Assembly: GCF_049723905.1 (NCBI RefSeq)
Contig: NZ_JBJKFD010000001.1
Location: forward strand, 4,490,651-4,554,650
Direction of reading: 5' to 3'
DNA length: 64,000 nucleotides
Source of the DNA: G963665185 sp049723905
GTDB taxonomy: Bacteria; Desulfobacterota; Desulfovibrionia; Desulfovibrionales; Desulfovibrionaceae
The notes under the pieces were generated by a model that saw only the letters and a program-made list of their open reading frames with translations, had not been told where the DNA came from and ran no database searches. Numbering within the stretch: position 1 is the first letter of the stretch; every line of letters begins with the position of its first letter. Made by a program: the position numbers and the translations under genes. Shown here in pieces: positions 9,162 to 17,494 of this stretch.

Positions 9162-9245
9162 CGTGGTGGCTCCTTCAATGCGTCGTCGGGGCACCATTGT
9201 TCCAAGGTCGGGACGAGTCAACAAAGAAATTTACAGATTGCATAT

Positions 9246-9391
9246 TTCAGGCTGCTGACAAAGGCACGATAGCGTCGTTGTTTCAAAAAGCTCAAACCCT
9301 CGCGTATCTGAAAATACGCGTCGGTCTTGAGTTTTTTTGGCTCTCGCACCTTTTTGTGCAGCCTGCCAGATTGAATTTTGTACTCAATCTG
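9246..9391. repeat. Dispersed nested-palindrome repeat, copy 2
   Basis: Same element as 1323-1489 and 49169-49332. The outer inverted ends are 9248-9264 and 9349-9365. The inner hairpin ACTCAAACC..CGCGTA/TACGCG..TTGAG ends in a T-run. This copy lacks about 18 bp (the ACGACGGTGAGTCTT segment) present in the other two. A second hairpin, CAGATTG..CAATCTG, follows the right end. Confidence 0.85.
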
Positions 9392-9828
9392 GAATATGCA
9401 GAAGGATAGAGCCCGCAAGTGGCAGAACTCATGCCAGGCCCTGGAAAAGCCCTCCACCGTTATCTCAATGTAACTGTCAGATTTTTTCAAGCTGGGTGTC
9501 TGCTTACAGTGGGCTGCCGTATGCAATGAGCCCCAAGTATGCATGGTATGTAATGGCACAGGGGGGGAAGAAATCCGGCCAGAGGAAGGAGGTCCGGCCA
9601 GGGAGAGACGTAAGCAAGGTGTATCTGGTGTGCTGTCTCCGCAATGCGTCTCTGCATTTGTGGAGGACCACGTCCTAGCTGTGGCGTTGTTGTAAGGTCT
9701 TCATTGCTGCCTGTTGTTGGCGAGGTTCCCGGCCCTGAAGCAAAAAAACCGGGAGCCCCGCCAGTGAGGCGAAAAACTTTTTTCTGCCGGGCTGTTGGAT
9801 ATGCCCCCGGCTACAGGTTGCCGTCAGC
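9392..9828. other. 437-bp gap downstream of pduT, no gene seen
   Basis: I see no reading frame with coding character here. Near 9742-9760, read on the minus strand, there is a short GC stem (CGGG-GCT-CCCG) followed by seven T, which could be the terminator of the leftward pduS-pduT pair. The rest is unassigned. Confidence 0.45.
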
Positions 9829-10383
9829 CTACACGAGCTGTTGGAACAGGACCGGGTCGGGCCTGGGCAGTACAGTGGTACCAACCAGCAGTCCGCGCTC
9901 ACGGGCGCATTCCTGTCCTGTGGCAACAGCCGCCTCTACAGCACCTACATCTCCGGTAAGAAGCACATACCCTTTGCCTCCAAGGCCTAGTGCCGTGCGG
10001 ATTTCCAAAAGGTCCACGGCTGCGGCCTTGACCGCGGCATCGGCCGCCAGAATGGCCGAGGCGACGGAAAATGTTTCTATCACTCCCAGCGCTTTGCGCT
10101 GCGTGATCTGCGTGCAGGCGGACAGCGCAGCCACAACATCGGGGTGCACGTTGGGTATGGTGAAACAGTCCACAACCGCAGTGGTGTTGATCTGTTTCCC
10201 CGTGTCGACGGAGGATTTGACCGCGCCGATTTCGCCACTGACTCCGGCAATGAATTTACCGGGACAGATGGTTTTCAGGCAGAAAGGGGTTACGGCAGCG
10301 GTTTTGAGCATGGCATCCGCCGCTTCAATGCCGGTATGGATATTTGAAAATTCAATCAGGCCGATGGCTGTTAATTTATCCAC
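9829..10383 (-). CDS. pduT: BMC-T shell protein with iron-sulfur pore, PduT-like
   Basis: 184 residues made of two tandem BMC domains (first IGLIEFSNIHTGIEAADAML; second LGVIETFSVASAILAADAA). Cys40, in LKTICPGKF, corresponds to the loop that in PduT places one Cys per subunit at the trimer pore to hold a [4Fe-4S] cluster. The role is to conduct electrons across the shell, with PduS as partner. It follows pduS by 30 bp on the same strand and is divergent from the main shell operon. Confidence 0.92.
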   Translation of the reverse strand: MDKLTAIGLIEFSNIHTGIEAADAMLKTAAVTPFCLKTICPGKFIAGVSGEIGAVKSSVDTGKQINTTAVVDCFTIPNVHPDVVAALSACTQITQRKALGVIETFSVASAILAADAAVKAAAVDLLEIRTALGLGGKGYVLLTGDVGAVEAAVATGQECARERGLLVGTTVLPRPDPVLFQQLV

Positions 10384-10413
10384 GGGTAACCTCGGAATTT
10401 GTATTGCTGAATG

Positions 10414-11772
10414 CTATTGAACCGCTATGCGGACATGGCTGCCCACTTCCAGAACCTTGCCGCCGACGCTGGCGTGAATTTGGGCCCCAAGGGCCTTTTC
10501 CGGTATGGCGCCGATCAGATCCCCCTTGGCCACGGTATCGCCTACTGCGACCACGGGCTGGCTGGGTGCGCCGATATGCTGCCGGAGCGATATGTTGACC
10601 TCGGCCGGGGTAATGTCCCCTTTGAACGGGGTTTCCAGGCTCATGTAGTGCGAAATTCCGATTCTGCCCGCGAGCCGGGGTACGGGAATTTTTCTGTAAT
10701 CCCGGAAGGCCGTCTTTTCCTCCACAATCTCCTTGGACCCTTCGTAGGCTATGGATTGCGCCCGGAGCTCCCGTTTTATGGCCTGGTTGATGCGCCGCGG
10801 CGCCATGCCCATGGGGCAGGCGTAGTGCTCGCAGGCTCCGCATTCGCTACAGATCATGGCCTTGGCCCCGGCTTCGGACAGTTCGTTGCCTGCGGCAAAA
10901 GCACGCATGATGGTGTGTGTCTGGAGGGGGTGGCCGATAAGCCCGCGAGGACAGATATCCGAACACGCCCTGCATTGGATGCAGGCGGACGCGGCCCTGC
11001 GGCGCACCACTTCCAGGGGAAGGGTGGCGTTGCGGTGCAGGTAGTGGCCTGCCGGAAGTACGATAAGGCCGCCGGTCGTCTTGGTGACTGTTTCGCTTGC
11101 CAGTCCGTCGAGCCCCTCGACAACGCGTCCCATCATGGGGCCGCCGATGATGAAAACGGGAGAGGCTGGCAGTGCGCCGCCACATTTTTCCAGACAGTCG
11201 ACCATGGAGGTGCCCAGAGGAGCACGCACGACACCGGGAGTACCTACTTCGCCCGTAATGGTAAGTATCTTGTCCGTTATCGGTGCGGGCTTGCCATCCT
11301 GACTTTTTCCTTCCAAGGCGGCTCCCACATGGGCAAGCGTGCCCACATTGGCAACAATGGTGCTTACGGCAAGGGGTATTCCCAAAGGCGGAACACTGCG
11401 TCCGGTGACTTCCCGTACCAGAATCTGCTCGTCGCCTGCCGGATAGAAATCTTCCATGAGAAAAAGGTCCACGCCGTATCCTGACAATTCCGTGCCAAGG
11501 GCCGGGATGATGTCGGAATGCTTCTTTTTGATGGCCAAAAGCAGACGGGAAGCGCCAACCGCCTGTCCCAGGGCCTGCATTGCCCTGCCGATGCGGGAGG
11601 CGTCGTTCTTCATTATGAAATGGTCGGTGTGCAGAAGCGGTTCGCACTCGCACCCGTTGGCGATAATGGTGTCCACATCCGCATTGTATTTGACGTGGGC
11701 CGGAAAACCGGCGCCGCCTTCACCAACAATCCCGGCTGCCTTGATCAACTCTATGAATGAGTTTTTATCCAT
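10414..11772 (-). CDS. pduS: PduS-like RnfC-type flavin/iron-sulfur electron carrier of the microcompartment
   Basis: 452 residues from the ATG at 11772, with AAGGAA upstream. The N-terminal GEGGAGFPAHVKY segment is the RnfC/NuoF-like nucleotide/FMN-binding Gly-rich loop. Two ferredoxin-type clusters follow at roughly residues 255-310 (CIQCRACSDICP and CSECGACEHYACP). The C-terminal ~80 residues (VVAVGDTVAKGDLIGAIPE) form a biotinyl/lipoyl-like hammerhead. In the 1,2-propanediol system PduS reduces cobalamin cofactor; here, next to a B12-independent glycyl-radical dehydratase, it more probably re-oxidises NADH or moves electrons through PduT. Confidence 0.93.
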   Translation of the reverse strand: MDKNSFIELIKAAGIVGEGGAGFPAHVKYNADVDTIIANGCECEPLLHTDHFIMKNDASRIGRAMQALGQAVGASRLLLAIKKKHSDIIPALGTELSGYGVDLFLMEDFYPAGDEQILVREVTGRSVPPLGIPLAVSTIVANVGTLAHVGAALEGKSQDGKPAPITDKILTITGEVGTPGVVRAPLGTSMVDCLEKCGGALPASPVFIIGGPMMGRVVEGLDGLASETVTKTTGGLIVLPAGHYLHRNATLPLEVVRRRAASACIQCRACSDICPRGLIGHPLQTHTIMRAFAAGNELSEAGAKAMICSECGACEHYACPMGMAPRRINQAIKRELRAQSIAYEGSKEIVEEKTAFRDYRKIPVPRLAGRIGISHYMSLETPFKGDITPAEVNISLRQHIGAPSQPVVAVGDTVAKGDLIGAIPEKALGAQIHASVGGKVLEVGSHVRIAVQ

Positions 11773-12131
11773 ATGGGCGTTCCTTATTAAAACTTTCAAT
11801 ATATTGGGTAATACCCCGTCCATGCTCTGACGAACAACGAGGTAAATTTGCCCTGCGTATGTAAAATTTTGTCTTTTCCGCAGATGCGCGTTTGTGTGCG
11901 TGCATTACTTTTTTCGGTTTATGCGGCAGATGGGGTGTGAATGGAGAGGGATGATCTATTATAAAGGTATACGCCGATGGAAATGAAAGGGCGGGACCGT
12001 GCAATTCGGCCCCGCTTTTTTGTTTGCGGCGCAATCTGGTCAAATATTTCCCTTGGGTTGTCAATTTTCCCATCTGGTTGTCCTCGGTCCGCTTGATATT
12101 ATCCGGACAAATTCAAAGAAGAGGACACAGC
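11773..12131. promoter_or_regulatory. Divergent control region between pduS and the main BMC operon
   Basis: 359 bp with no gene. It must hold the promoters for both leftward pduST and the rightward BMC genes. At 11991-12020 a GC-rich stem (GCGGGACCG / CGGCCCCGC) is followed by six T on the plus strand. It lies upstream of the first BMC gene with no plus-strand gene before it, so it could be a transcription attenuator in the operon leader. An AT-rich TATTATAAA at about 11957-11965 is a possible -10 region. I cannot place a convincing -35 or sigma-54 site. Confidence 0.4.
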
Positions 12132-13280
12132 ATGAACGGTTCCGATAGATTTTACGTAAAGCCCCAGATTTTGTCCGGACAGGACGCGCTGCGTTGGCTG
12201 GAAAACTACAGGGAACGCCGCATAGGTATAATTACGGATTCGTTTATGGTTTCGTCGGGCATGTTGGACATGGTTCTCAAATATCTGCCCGACAACCGTA
12301 TTGAAATATTTTCCGGCGTGGTCCCCGATCCCACTATCGAGGTCGTCATCAACGGTACGGAAGCCCTTCGGGGGCTGCGCCCGGAAATCCTTTTGGCCGT
12401 TGGCGGCGGGTCCACCATAGATACCGCCAAGGCCATTTTGGCCTCGTTGCGCGAAATGCCGGATATGCCGGACATGACGCTGGTGGCTGTTCCCACCACC
12501 AGTGGTACGGGCTCCGAAGCCACGGAGTTCGCGGTGATTTCCGATACCGCCAAGGGCATCAAGATTCCGCTGCGCACCGAAACCATCATCCCGGATCTGG
12601 CCATCCTGGCGCCGGAGCTGGTGCAGAGCGTTCCCCCCAAAGTTACTGCCGATACCGGCATGGATGTCATCACCCACTGCATAGAGGCTTTTGTCTCGCT
12701 GCGGGCCACGGACTTTGCAGACGCCTTTGCGGAAAAGGCCCTTGTCATGTCCTTCAAGTGGTTGCCCCGCGCCTATGACGACGGCTCCTGCCTTATTGCC
12801 AGGGAAAAAATGCACAACGCCTCCTGCATGGCCGGAATGGCCTTCAATGTTGCAGGTCTCGGCCTCAACCACGGCATAGCCCATGCCGTGGGATCGGTGA
12901 TGCACATGGCTCACGGCAGAATCAACGCCATGCTCCTGCCCCATGTCATCGAGTTCAACGCGGGTACGTCCGGAGATTACTCGGCCTCGGAGCTCAACGA
13001 GTTTGTCGCCAAACGCTATGCCCGGCTGGCCGAAAGGCTTGACTGCGGCGCGCCTGCCTTGCGGGCTGCCGTAAAGGGCCTAGCCGGTGCGGTGCGGCGT
13101 CTGAACTCCCGGCTCGGCATTCCGGCCACGCTGCGTGAGCAGGGGGTGGATATGGAGAAATTCGCAAACGAGGAGTCCCGGATGGTCCAGGCCGCGCTGG
13201 ACGACATTACAACCACCTGCAACCGCAGGCAGCCCACGGCCCAGGATGTGGAAGACATCCTGACCAGGGTGGCAGGGTAA
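12132..13280 (+). CDS. Iron-containing alcohol dehydrogenase (PduQ/EutG-like)
   Basis: 382 residues from the ATG at 12132 with GAGG seven bases upstream. The class III signature elements are LAVGGGSTIDTAKAI (nucleotide-binding loop), VPTTSGTGSEAT, and the iron ligands in DTGMDVITHCIEAF and GLNHGIAHAVG. As the first gene of the BMC operon it most likely reduces the aldehyde made in the compartment to the alcohol, regenerating NAD+ for the aldehyde dehydrogenase. Sulfoacetaldehyde reductases of isethionate loci belong to the same superfamily, but the rest of this locus does not favour that. Confidence 0.9.
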   Translation: MNGSDRFYVKPQILSGQDALRWLENYRERRIGIITDSFMVSSGMLDMVLKYLPDNRIEIFSGVVPDPTIEVVINGTEALRGLRPEILLAVGGGSTIDTAKAILASLREMPDMPDMTLVAVPTTSGTGSEATEFAVISDTAKGIKIPLRTETIIPDLAILAPELVQSVPPKVTADTGMDVITHCIEAFVSLRATDFADAFAEKALVMSFKWLPRAYDDGSCLIAREKMHNASCMAGMAFNVAGLGLNHGIAHAVGSVMHMAHGRINAMLLPHVIEFNAGTSGDYSASELNEFVAKRYARLAERLDCGAPALRAAVKGLAGAVRRLNSRLGIPATLREQGVDMEKFANEESRMVQAALDDITTTCNRRQPTAQDVEDILTRVAG

Positions 13281-13499
13281 TTTTTTACCATTACGTAGGA
13301 CTATTTTGCGGTTCTCGCTTTGTATGAGGACAAATTATGCCAGTAGCCCGTCAGGACATTCCGAAGGGGCGGGGCGTAAATTCAAGCTGAAATAAATAGT
13401 TACAGGGGAAGAGCGGAGAGAGGCGGAATTTCCGGCCGAACCGTTCGAGTGGAAGATCCAATTGTCCCAGAAAACTCAGCAATGAGTCGGAGGTTGTCA

Positions 13500-13796
13500 A
13501 TGCAACAAGAAGCACTGGGTATGGTGGAAACCAAAGGGTTGGTCGGCGCAATCGAAGCTGCCGATGCCATGGTCAAGTCCGCCAATGTTGTCTTGATTGG
13601 TTACGAGAAGATCGGTTCCGGTCTGGTTACCGTGATGGTTCGCGGCGACGTGGGAGCGGTCAAGGCATCTACCGATGCCGGTGCAGTGGCTGCGGAAAAA
13701 GTCGGCCAGCTCATTTCGGTCCATGTCATTCCGCGTCCGCATATGGAAGTGGAGAAGATTCTGCCCGTCGTGGCGGCAACTCCGGCTGGTAAATAA
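13500..13796 (+). CDS. BMC-H hexameric shell protein (PduA/PduJ-like)
   Basis: 98 residues from the ATG at 13500, chosen because CGGAGG lies six bases upstream and the BMC domain begins at residue 5 (LGMVETKGLVGAIEAADAM). The pore loop is KIGSG. It makes the main facets of the polyhedral shell and allows small polar substrates through. It is nearly a duplicate of the shell gene at 15619, differing mainly at the C-terminus (VVAATPAGK). Confidence 0.94.
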   Translation: MQQEALGMVETKGLVGAIEAADAMVKSANVVLIGYEKIGSGLVTVMVRGDVGAVKASTDAGAVAAEKVGQLISVHVIPRPHMEVEKILPVVAATPAGK

Positions 13797-13825
13797 CATC
13801 CCGCCCGGAACCGGAGGAAGATTAC

Positions 13826-14629
13826 ATGAACGAAGCAATGATTGAAAAAATCATGGGTGAGGTCATGCAGAAAATGGGCGGCGAAGGCGAGTCCAAGCCT
13901 TCCTGCAAGCCTGCTGCCTCAGCCGTTGCCGGTTGCTGCGGACTTACCGAATACGTCGGCACGGCCACCGGTAGAACCATCGGTTTGGTCATCCCCAATG
14001 TGGACCCGCTTATTCATGACCTGATGAAGATCGACAAGAAGTACCGCTCCATTGGCATTATCGGTGCCAGAACCGGTGCCGGACCTCAGATCTTCGCAGC
14101 TGACGAAGCGGTTAAGGCTACCAACAGTGAAGTAATTTCCATCGAACTCGCCAGGGACACCGAAGGCGGCGCCGGTCACGGCAGCTTGATCCTGTTCGGT
14201 GCGGCGGATGTGCCCGATGCCCGCAGGGCTGTCGAGGTTTCACTCAAGGAAGTGGAACGCACATTCGGCGATGTGTACGGCTCTCCCGCCGGCCACCTGG
14301 AATTTCAGTACACGGCTCGCGCAAGCGGTGCCCTGAACAAGGCCTTCGGCGCTCCCATCGGCCAGTCCTTCGGCATCACTGTTGGTGCTCCGGCGGCCAT
14401 TGGTGTTGTTCTCGCCGATGTGGCGGCCAAGGCGGCGACAGTCAACGCCGTTGGCTACTCCTCTCCCGGAAATGGCGGAACCAGTTTCAGCAACGAGGTG
14501 ATCTTCACCTTCTCCGGCGACTCCGGTGCTGTCAGGCAGGCCCTGATTGCCGCGCGGGAAGTCGGTCTCAAACTGCTGTCCACCATGGGTCCCGAAGAAA
14601 TCAAGTCGACAACCACGCCTTACATCTAA
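13826..14629 (+). CDS. pduB: BMC-T trimeric shell protein, PduB-like
   Basis: 267 residues with two fused BMC domains. The blocks GAGHGSLILFGAADVPDARRA and FGDVYGSPAGHLEFQYTARAS are typical of PduB, a gated trimeric pore protein. The N-terminus (NEAMIEKIMGEVMQKMGGE, residues 2-20) is an amphipathic helix followed by a Ser/Pro/Ala linker, the arrangement PduB uses to bind luminal core enzymes to the shell. It starts 29 bp after the BMC-H gene with CGGAGGAAG upstream. Confidence 0.95.
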   Translation: MNEAMIEKIMGEVMQKMGGEGESKPSCKPAASAVAGCCGLTEYVGTATGRTIGLVIPNVDPLIHDLMKIDKKYRSIGIIGARTGAGPQIFAADEAVKATNSEVISIELARDTEGGAGHGSLILFGAADVPDARRAVEVSLKEVERTFGDVYGSPAGHLEFQYTARASGALNKAFGAPIGQSFGITVGAPAAIGVVLADVAAKAATVNAVGYSSPGNGGTSFSNEVIFTFSGDSGAVRQALIAAREVGLKLLSTMGPEEIKSTTTPYI

Positions 14630-14702
14630 CGGGCGGCGTTGTGTTACCGCGGGGCCGCCGTCGATTTGTTGAGCAACGGCCAGCGTCGCATCAGGAGCAG
14701 AG

Positions 14703-15557
14703 ATGTCTAAACAGAGCATAGGACTAATCGAAACGGTGGGCCTTGTCGCCGCTATCGAAGCTGCTGACGCCGCTGTGAAATCGGCCAACGTGGAGCTGAT
14801 CGGTTACGAGTTGTCAAAAGGCGGCATGACTGTGGTCAAGGTCGGCGGGGACGTGGGAGCAGTAAACGCTGCAATTGCGGCTGCAGCGGCATCGGCATCC
14901 CGCGTGAATGGCATTGTTTCCATAAAGGTCATCCCCAGGCCGTCCGACAGCATAGCCCCTCTTATTGTCAACGAAGAAACCGTCGGGGCGGTTCCGCCCT
15001 CCGTTCAGGAGAAGGATGTTCCGCCTGTTTCCGGAAAGGACGATGCGTCCGTAGAGGACGCTGGTGAGGCTGATTCAGCGATCAGTAATGATGTCGAAAC
15101 CGCTGAAGCAGTTTTGCCTCCCGATCCGGCACCCGAAGCCAAAGTGGAAGAATCCGCTGCAAAGGCTGAAAAAGCTCCCGAACCGTCGGTTGAAAAAAGC
15201 GCGCCTCCCAAGAAGGAAGCTTCGTCCTCCACAGCCCAAAAGGCAGCTCCCGCTGCTCCGGCAAAGGAAGAAGTTGCCAAGGAAGACGCTCCCGCTGCCG
15301 CGGCCGGAAAAGAAGCAAAGACCGCAAAGGACGTTTCGCCGTCCCCAGCACAAAAGCCTGCTCCGGCTGCTCCCGAAAAGAAAGACGCACCCATGAAGGA
15401 TGCGGACAAACCCAAACCGGCTGCCAAAAGCGCTGACAAGAAGCCCGCTCCCCAAGAGGCTTCCGAAACGGCCAAGAAGACGGACGCGAAAAAAACGGTC
15501 CGGGCTTCAAAGCCGAAAACCCAGAGCTCCCGCAAGTCGAGTCGTAAAAAGAAATAA
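14703..15557 (+). CDS. BMC-H shell protein with long Ala/Pro/Lys/Glu-rich C-terminal tail
   Basis: 284 residues. Residues 1-90 are a complete BMC-H domain (IGLIETVGLVAAIEAADAA, pore loop KGG, ending KVIPRPSD). The remaining ~190 residues are low-complexity, built of Ala, Pro, Lys, Glu, Ser and Asp with repeated KPAPAAPEKK- or KAAPAAPAKEE-like units. They are mixed-charge first and strongly basic at the very end (TQSSRKSSRKKK). The tail is predicted to be disordered and resembles histone-H1 or TolA-like linkers. AGGAG sits seven bases before the ATG. The tail could face the cytosol and position compartments or hold enzymes; its function is not known. Confidence 0.9.
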   Translation: MSKQSIGLIETVGLVAAIEAADAAVKSANVELIGYELSKGGMTVVKVGGDVGAVNAAIAAAAASASRVNGIVSIKVIPRPSDSIAPLIVNEETVGAVPPSVQEKDVPPVSGKDDASVEDAGEADSAISNDVETAEAVLPPDPAPEAKVEESAAKAEKAPEPSVEKSAPPKKEASSSTAQKAAPAAPAKEEVAKEDAPAAAAGKEAKTAKDVSPSPAQKPAPAAPEKKDAPMKDADKPKPAAKSADKKPAPQEASETAKKTDAKKTVRASKPKTQSSRKSSRKKK

Positions 15558-15618
15558 AGCGTGACGTTCCGGCATGTCCACGGGGCAGGCCGCCGTATGC
15601 GCACACAGGAGAAGAGTA

Positions 15619-15897
15619 ATGAGCAACGAAGCACTTGGCATGATCGAGACACAGGGATTGGTTGGCTCCATCGAAGCTGCCGATGCCATGGTCAAGGCGG
15701 CCAACGTAGAACTGATCGGTTACGAGAAGATCGGCTCCGGTCTGGTTACCACTATGGTTCGCGGCGACGTCGGTGCAGTCAAGGCTGCCGTGGATGCCGG
15801 AGCCGTGGCTGCCGAGCAGGTGGGCACAGTGGTTTCCAAGCACGTAATCGCCCGGCCCCATAACGACGTTGAAAAAATTCTGCCCAAGAACAAATAG
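15619..15897 (+). CDS. BMC-H hexameric shell protein (PduA/PduJ-like), second copy
   Basis: 92 residues from the ATG at 15619, which has AGGAG (15607-15611) at seven bases. A single BMC domain (LGMIETQGLVGSIEAADAM) with KIGSG pore loop. It is closely related to the protein at 13500 and ends in a short KILPKNK tail. The two probably arose by duplication flanking the PduB and long-tail genes. Confidence 0.94.
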   Translation: MSNEALGMIETQGLVGSIEAADAMVKAANVELIGYEKIGSGLVTTMVRGDVGAVKAAVDAGAVAAEQVGTVVSKHVIARPHNDVEKILPKNK

Positions 15898-15938
15898 CCC
15901 GGCTTGTGGAAAGACAACGGTAGATTAAAGGCGAAAAA

Positions 15939-16652
15939 ATGGACCTTGATCAGATAATTGTAAACGAATTTGCTTCCCAGATACTCGCTGAACTGCGTTC
16001 GGGAAATGGAACCGGCAGCAGCGTACCCGTGGAAGCCGTCACGTTCGCCCCTTGGGCGGCCGAGACGTCGCAACAGACGTCTGCATTGGTCCCCGTCGGC
16101 ATATCGAACCGTCATGTCCATCTTTCCAGGTCGGATATGGACACCCTGTTCGGGCCGGGCTCCAGCCTGACCCGCCTCAAGGCCGTCAAACAGCCGGGAC
16201 AGTTCGCCGCCAAGGAGACTGTAACGCTCCGCACTCCCAAGGGAGAACTGGCGAAAGTCCGGATTCTCGGGCCGCTGCGCAGTGAAACCCAGATCGAACT
16301 CTCCATTGCCGACAGCTTCAAGCTCGGTCTCACCCCTCCCATACGGATGTCGGGAGATCTGGAAGCCTCGCCGGGCATCGAGATCATCGGACCGTGCGGA
16401 AGCGTGACCAAGGAAAACGGCGTCATCATCGCCTGGCGGCACATCCATGCCGATCCTGCCACGGCCACCCTGATGGGCATTCGTGACGGGCAAAAGGTGG
16501 ATGTCGAGATTCAAGGCGATCGGGGCGGAATTCTGTCCAACGTGGTGATGCGGGTGGTGGAGGATTCCATTCCCGAGATGCACGTGGACATCGAAGAAGC
16601 GAATGCTTTCAATCTTCATAACAGCGACTTGGTGAAAGTCCTGCTGCCGTAA
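15939..16652 (+). CDS. pduL: Phosphate propanoyl/acetyltransferase PduL
   Basis: 237 residues. It converts acyl-CoA to acyl phosphate inside the shell and recycles CoA. Residues 1-20 (LDQIIVNEFASQILAELRS) form an encapsulation-peptide helix followed by a Gly/Ser linker. Zinc-site motifs typical of the PduL family are seen twice: SNRHVHLS (His59, His61) and WRHIHADP (His168, His170). With acetate kinase at 29092 it completes the ATP-yielding branch. The next gene starts only 4 bp downstream. Confidence 0.95.
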   Translation: MDLDQIIVNEFASQILAELRSGNGTGSSVPVEAVTFAPWAAETSQQTSALVPVGISNRHVHLSRSDMDTLFGPGSSLTRLKAVKQPGQFAAKETVTLRTPKGELAKVRILGPLRSETQIELSIADSFKLGLTPPIRMSGDLEASPGIEIIGPCGSVTKENGVIIAWRHIHADPATATLMGIRDGQKVDVEIQGDRGGILSNVVMRVVEDSIPEMHVDIEEANAFNLHNSDLVKVLLP

Positions 16653-16656
16653 GCTT

Positions 16657-17487
16657 ATGAACTACGAACAGGCAAACAGCACACTCCGCGAGATCGCCCG
16701 TCTCATAGACGAGAAATCCTGCAATCCCTACGAGGGAGAGTTGAGGACCGGCGTGGATCTCGGCACCGCGAACATCGTCCTTGTCGTGGTCGACAAAGAC
16801 GGCAATCTGGTTGCCGGAGCCTCCCAACCCTCAACGGTTGTGCGCGATGGAATCGTTGTGGACTACCTGGGCGCCGTGCGAACGGTGCGCCGGTTGAAGG
16901 ACGAGCTGGAGGAGCGCCTTGGCGTATCTCTGGCAAATGCCGCCACAGCCATTCCGCCGGGAATTATTGCCGGAAACGTGAAGGTCATCAGCAATGTTGT
17001 GGAAGGGGCCGACTTCAATCTGACCAAGGTCATTGATGAACCCACGGCAGCTTCCCATGTGCTCGGCGTTCGGGACGGGGCCGTTGTCGATGTCGGCGGC
17101 GGCACCACCGGCATAAGCATTCTGAAGGACGGCGAAGTCGTCCTTACTGCGGACGAGCCGACAGGCGGAACGCATATGACGCTTGTTCTGGCCGGGGCGT
17201 ACGGAGTTTCCGTGGAAGAAGCGGAAACCATGAAAAAAGATCCGGAAAAGGAACGCGAAGTCTTTCCGGTGATCCGGCCGGTGGCGGAAAAAATGGCCTC
17301 CATCGTCAAGAACTGCCTGGTCGGCCATGAGGTAGAGACCGTGCACCTTGTGGGCGGTGCCTGCACCTTCAGCGGGTTCGACGATGTTTTTAGCAAGGTT
17401 CTGGGGCTGGAAATTTGTAAGCCGGAGGAGCCGCTTCTGGTTACTCCGCTTGGAATCGCCCTCAATTGCAAAGGCGAAGCGCGGTAG
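16657..17487 (+). CDS. eutJ: EutJ-like actin/Hsp70-fold chaperone of microcompartment loci
   Basis: 276 residues with the sugar-kinase/Hsp70/actin fold. The phosphate-1 loop is GVDLGTANIVLVVVD (about residues 32-46), phosphate-2 is VDVGGGTTGISIL, and the adenosine motif VHLVGGACTFSGF is near the C-terminus. EutJ proteins accompany BMC signature enzymes and are thought to help their folding or reactivation; here the likely client is the glycyl-radical enzyme or the aldehyde dehydrogenase, by inference. Confidence 0.92.
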   Translation: MNYEQANSTLREIARLIDEKSCNPYEGELRTGVDLGTANIVLVVVDKDGNLVAGASQPSTVVRDGIVVDYLGAVRTVRRLKDELEERLGVSLANAATAIPPGIIAGNVKVISNVVEGADFNLTKVIDEPTAASHVLGVRDGAVVDVGGGTTGISILKDGEVVLTADEPTGGTHMTLVLAGAYGVSVEEAETMKKDPEKEREVFPVIRPVAEKMASIVKNCLVGHEVETVHLVGGACTFSGFDDVFSKVLGLEICKPEEPLLVTPLGIALNCKGEAR

Positions 17488-17494
17488 GTGACGC

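Noticed and set aside
7785..9700. Attachment-site duplication of the tRNA-Arg 3' end
   Set aside because: I looked for a second copy of the T-arm and acceptor sequence in the following 2 kb and did not see one.
12132..13280. Sulfoacetaldehyde reductase as the function of the iron alcohol dehydrogenase
   Set aside because: It belongs to the same superfamily, but the locus lacks an isethionate-type lyase, so an aldehyde reductase of the PduQ/EutG kind is more likely.
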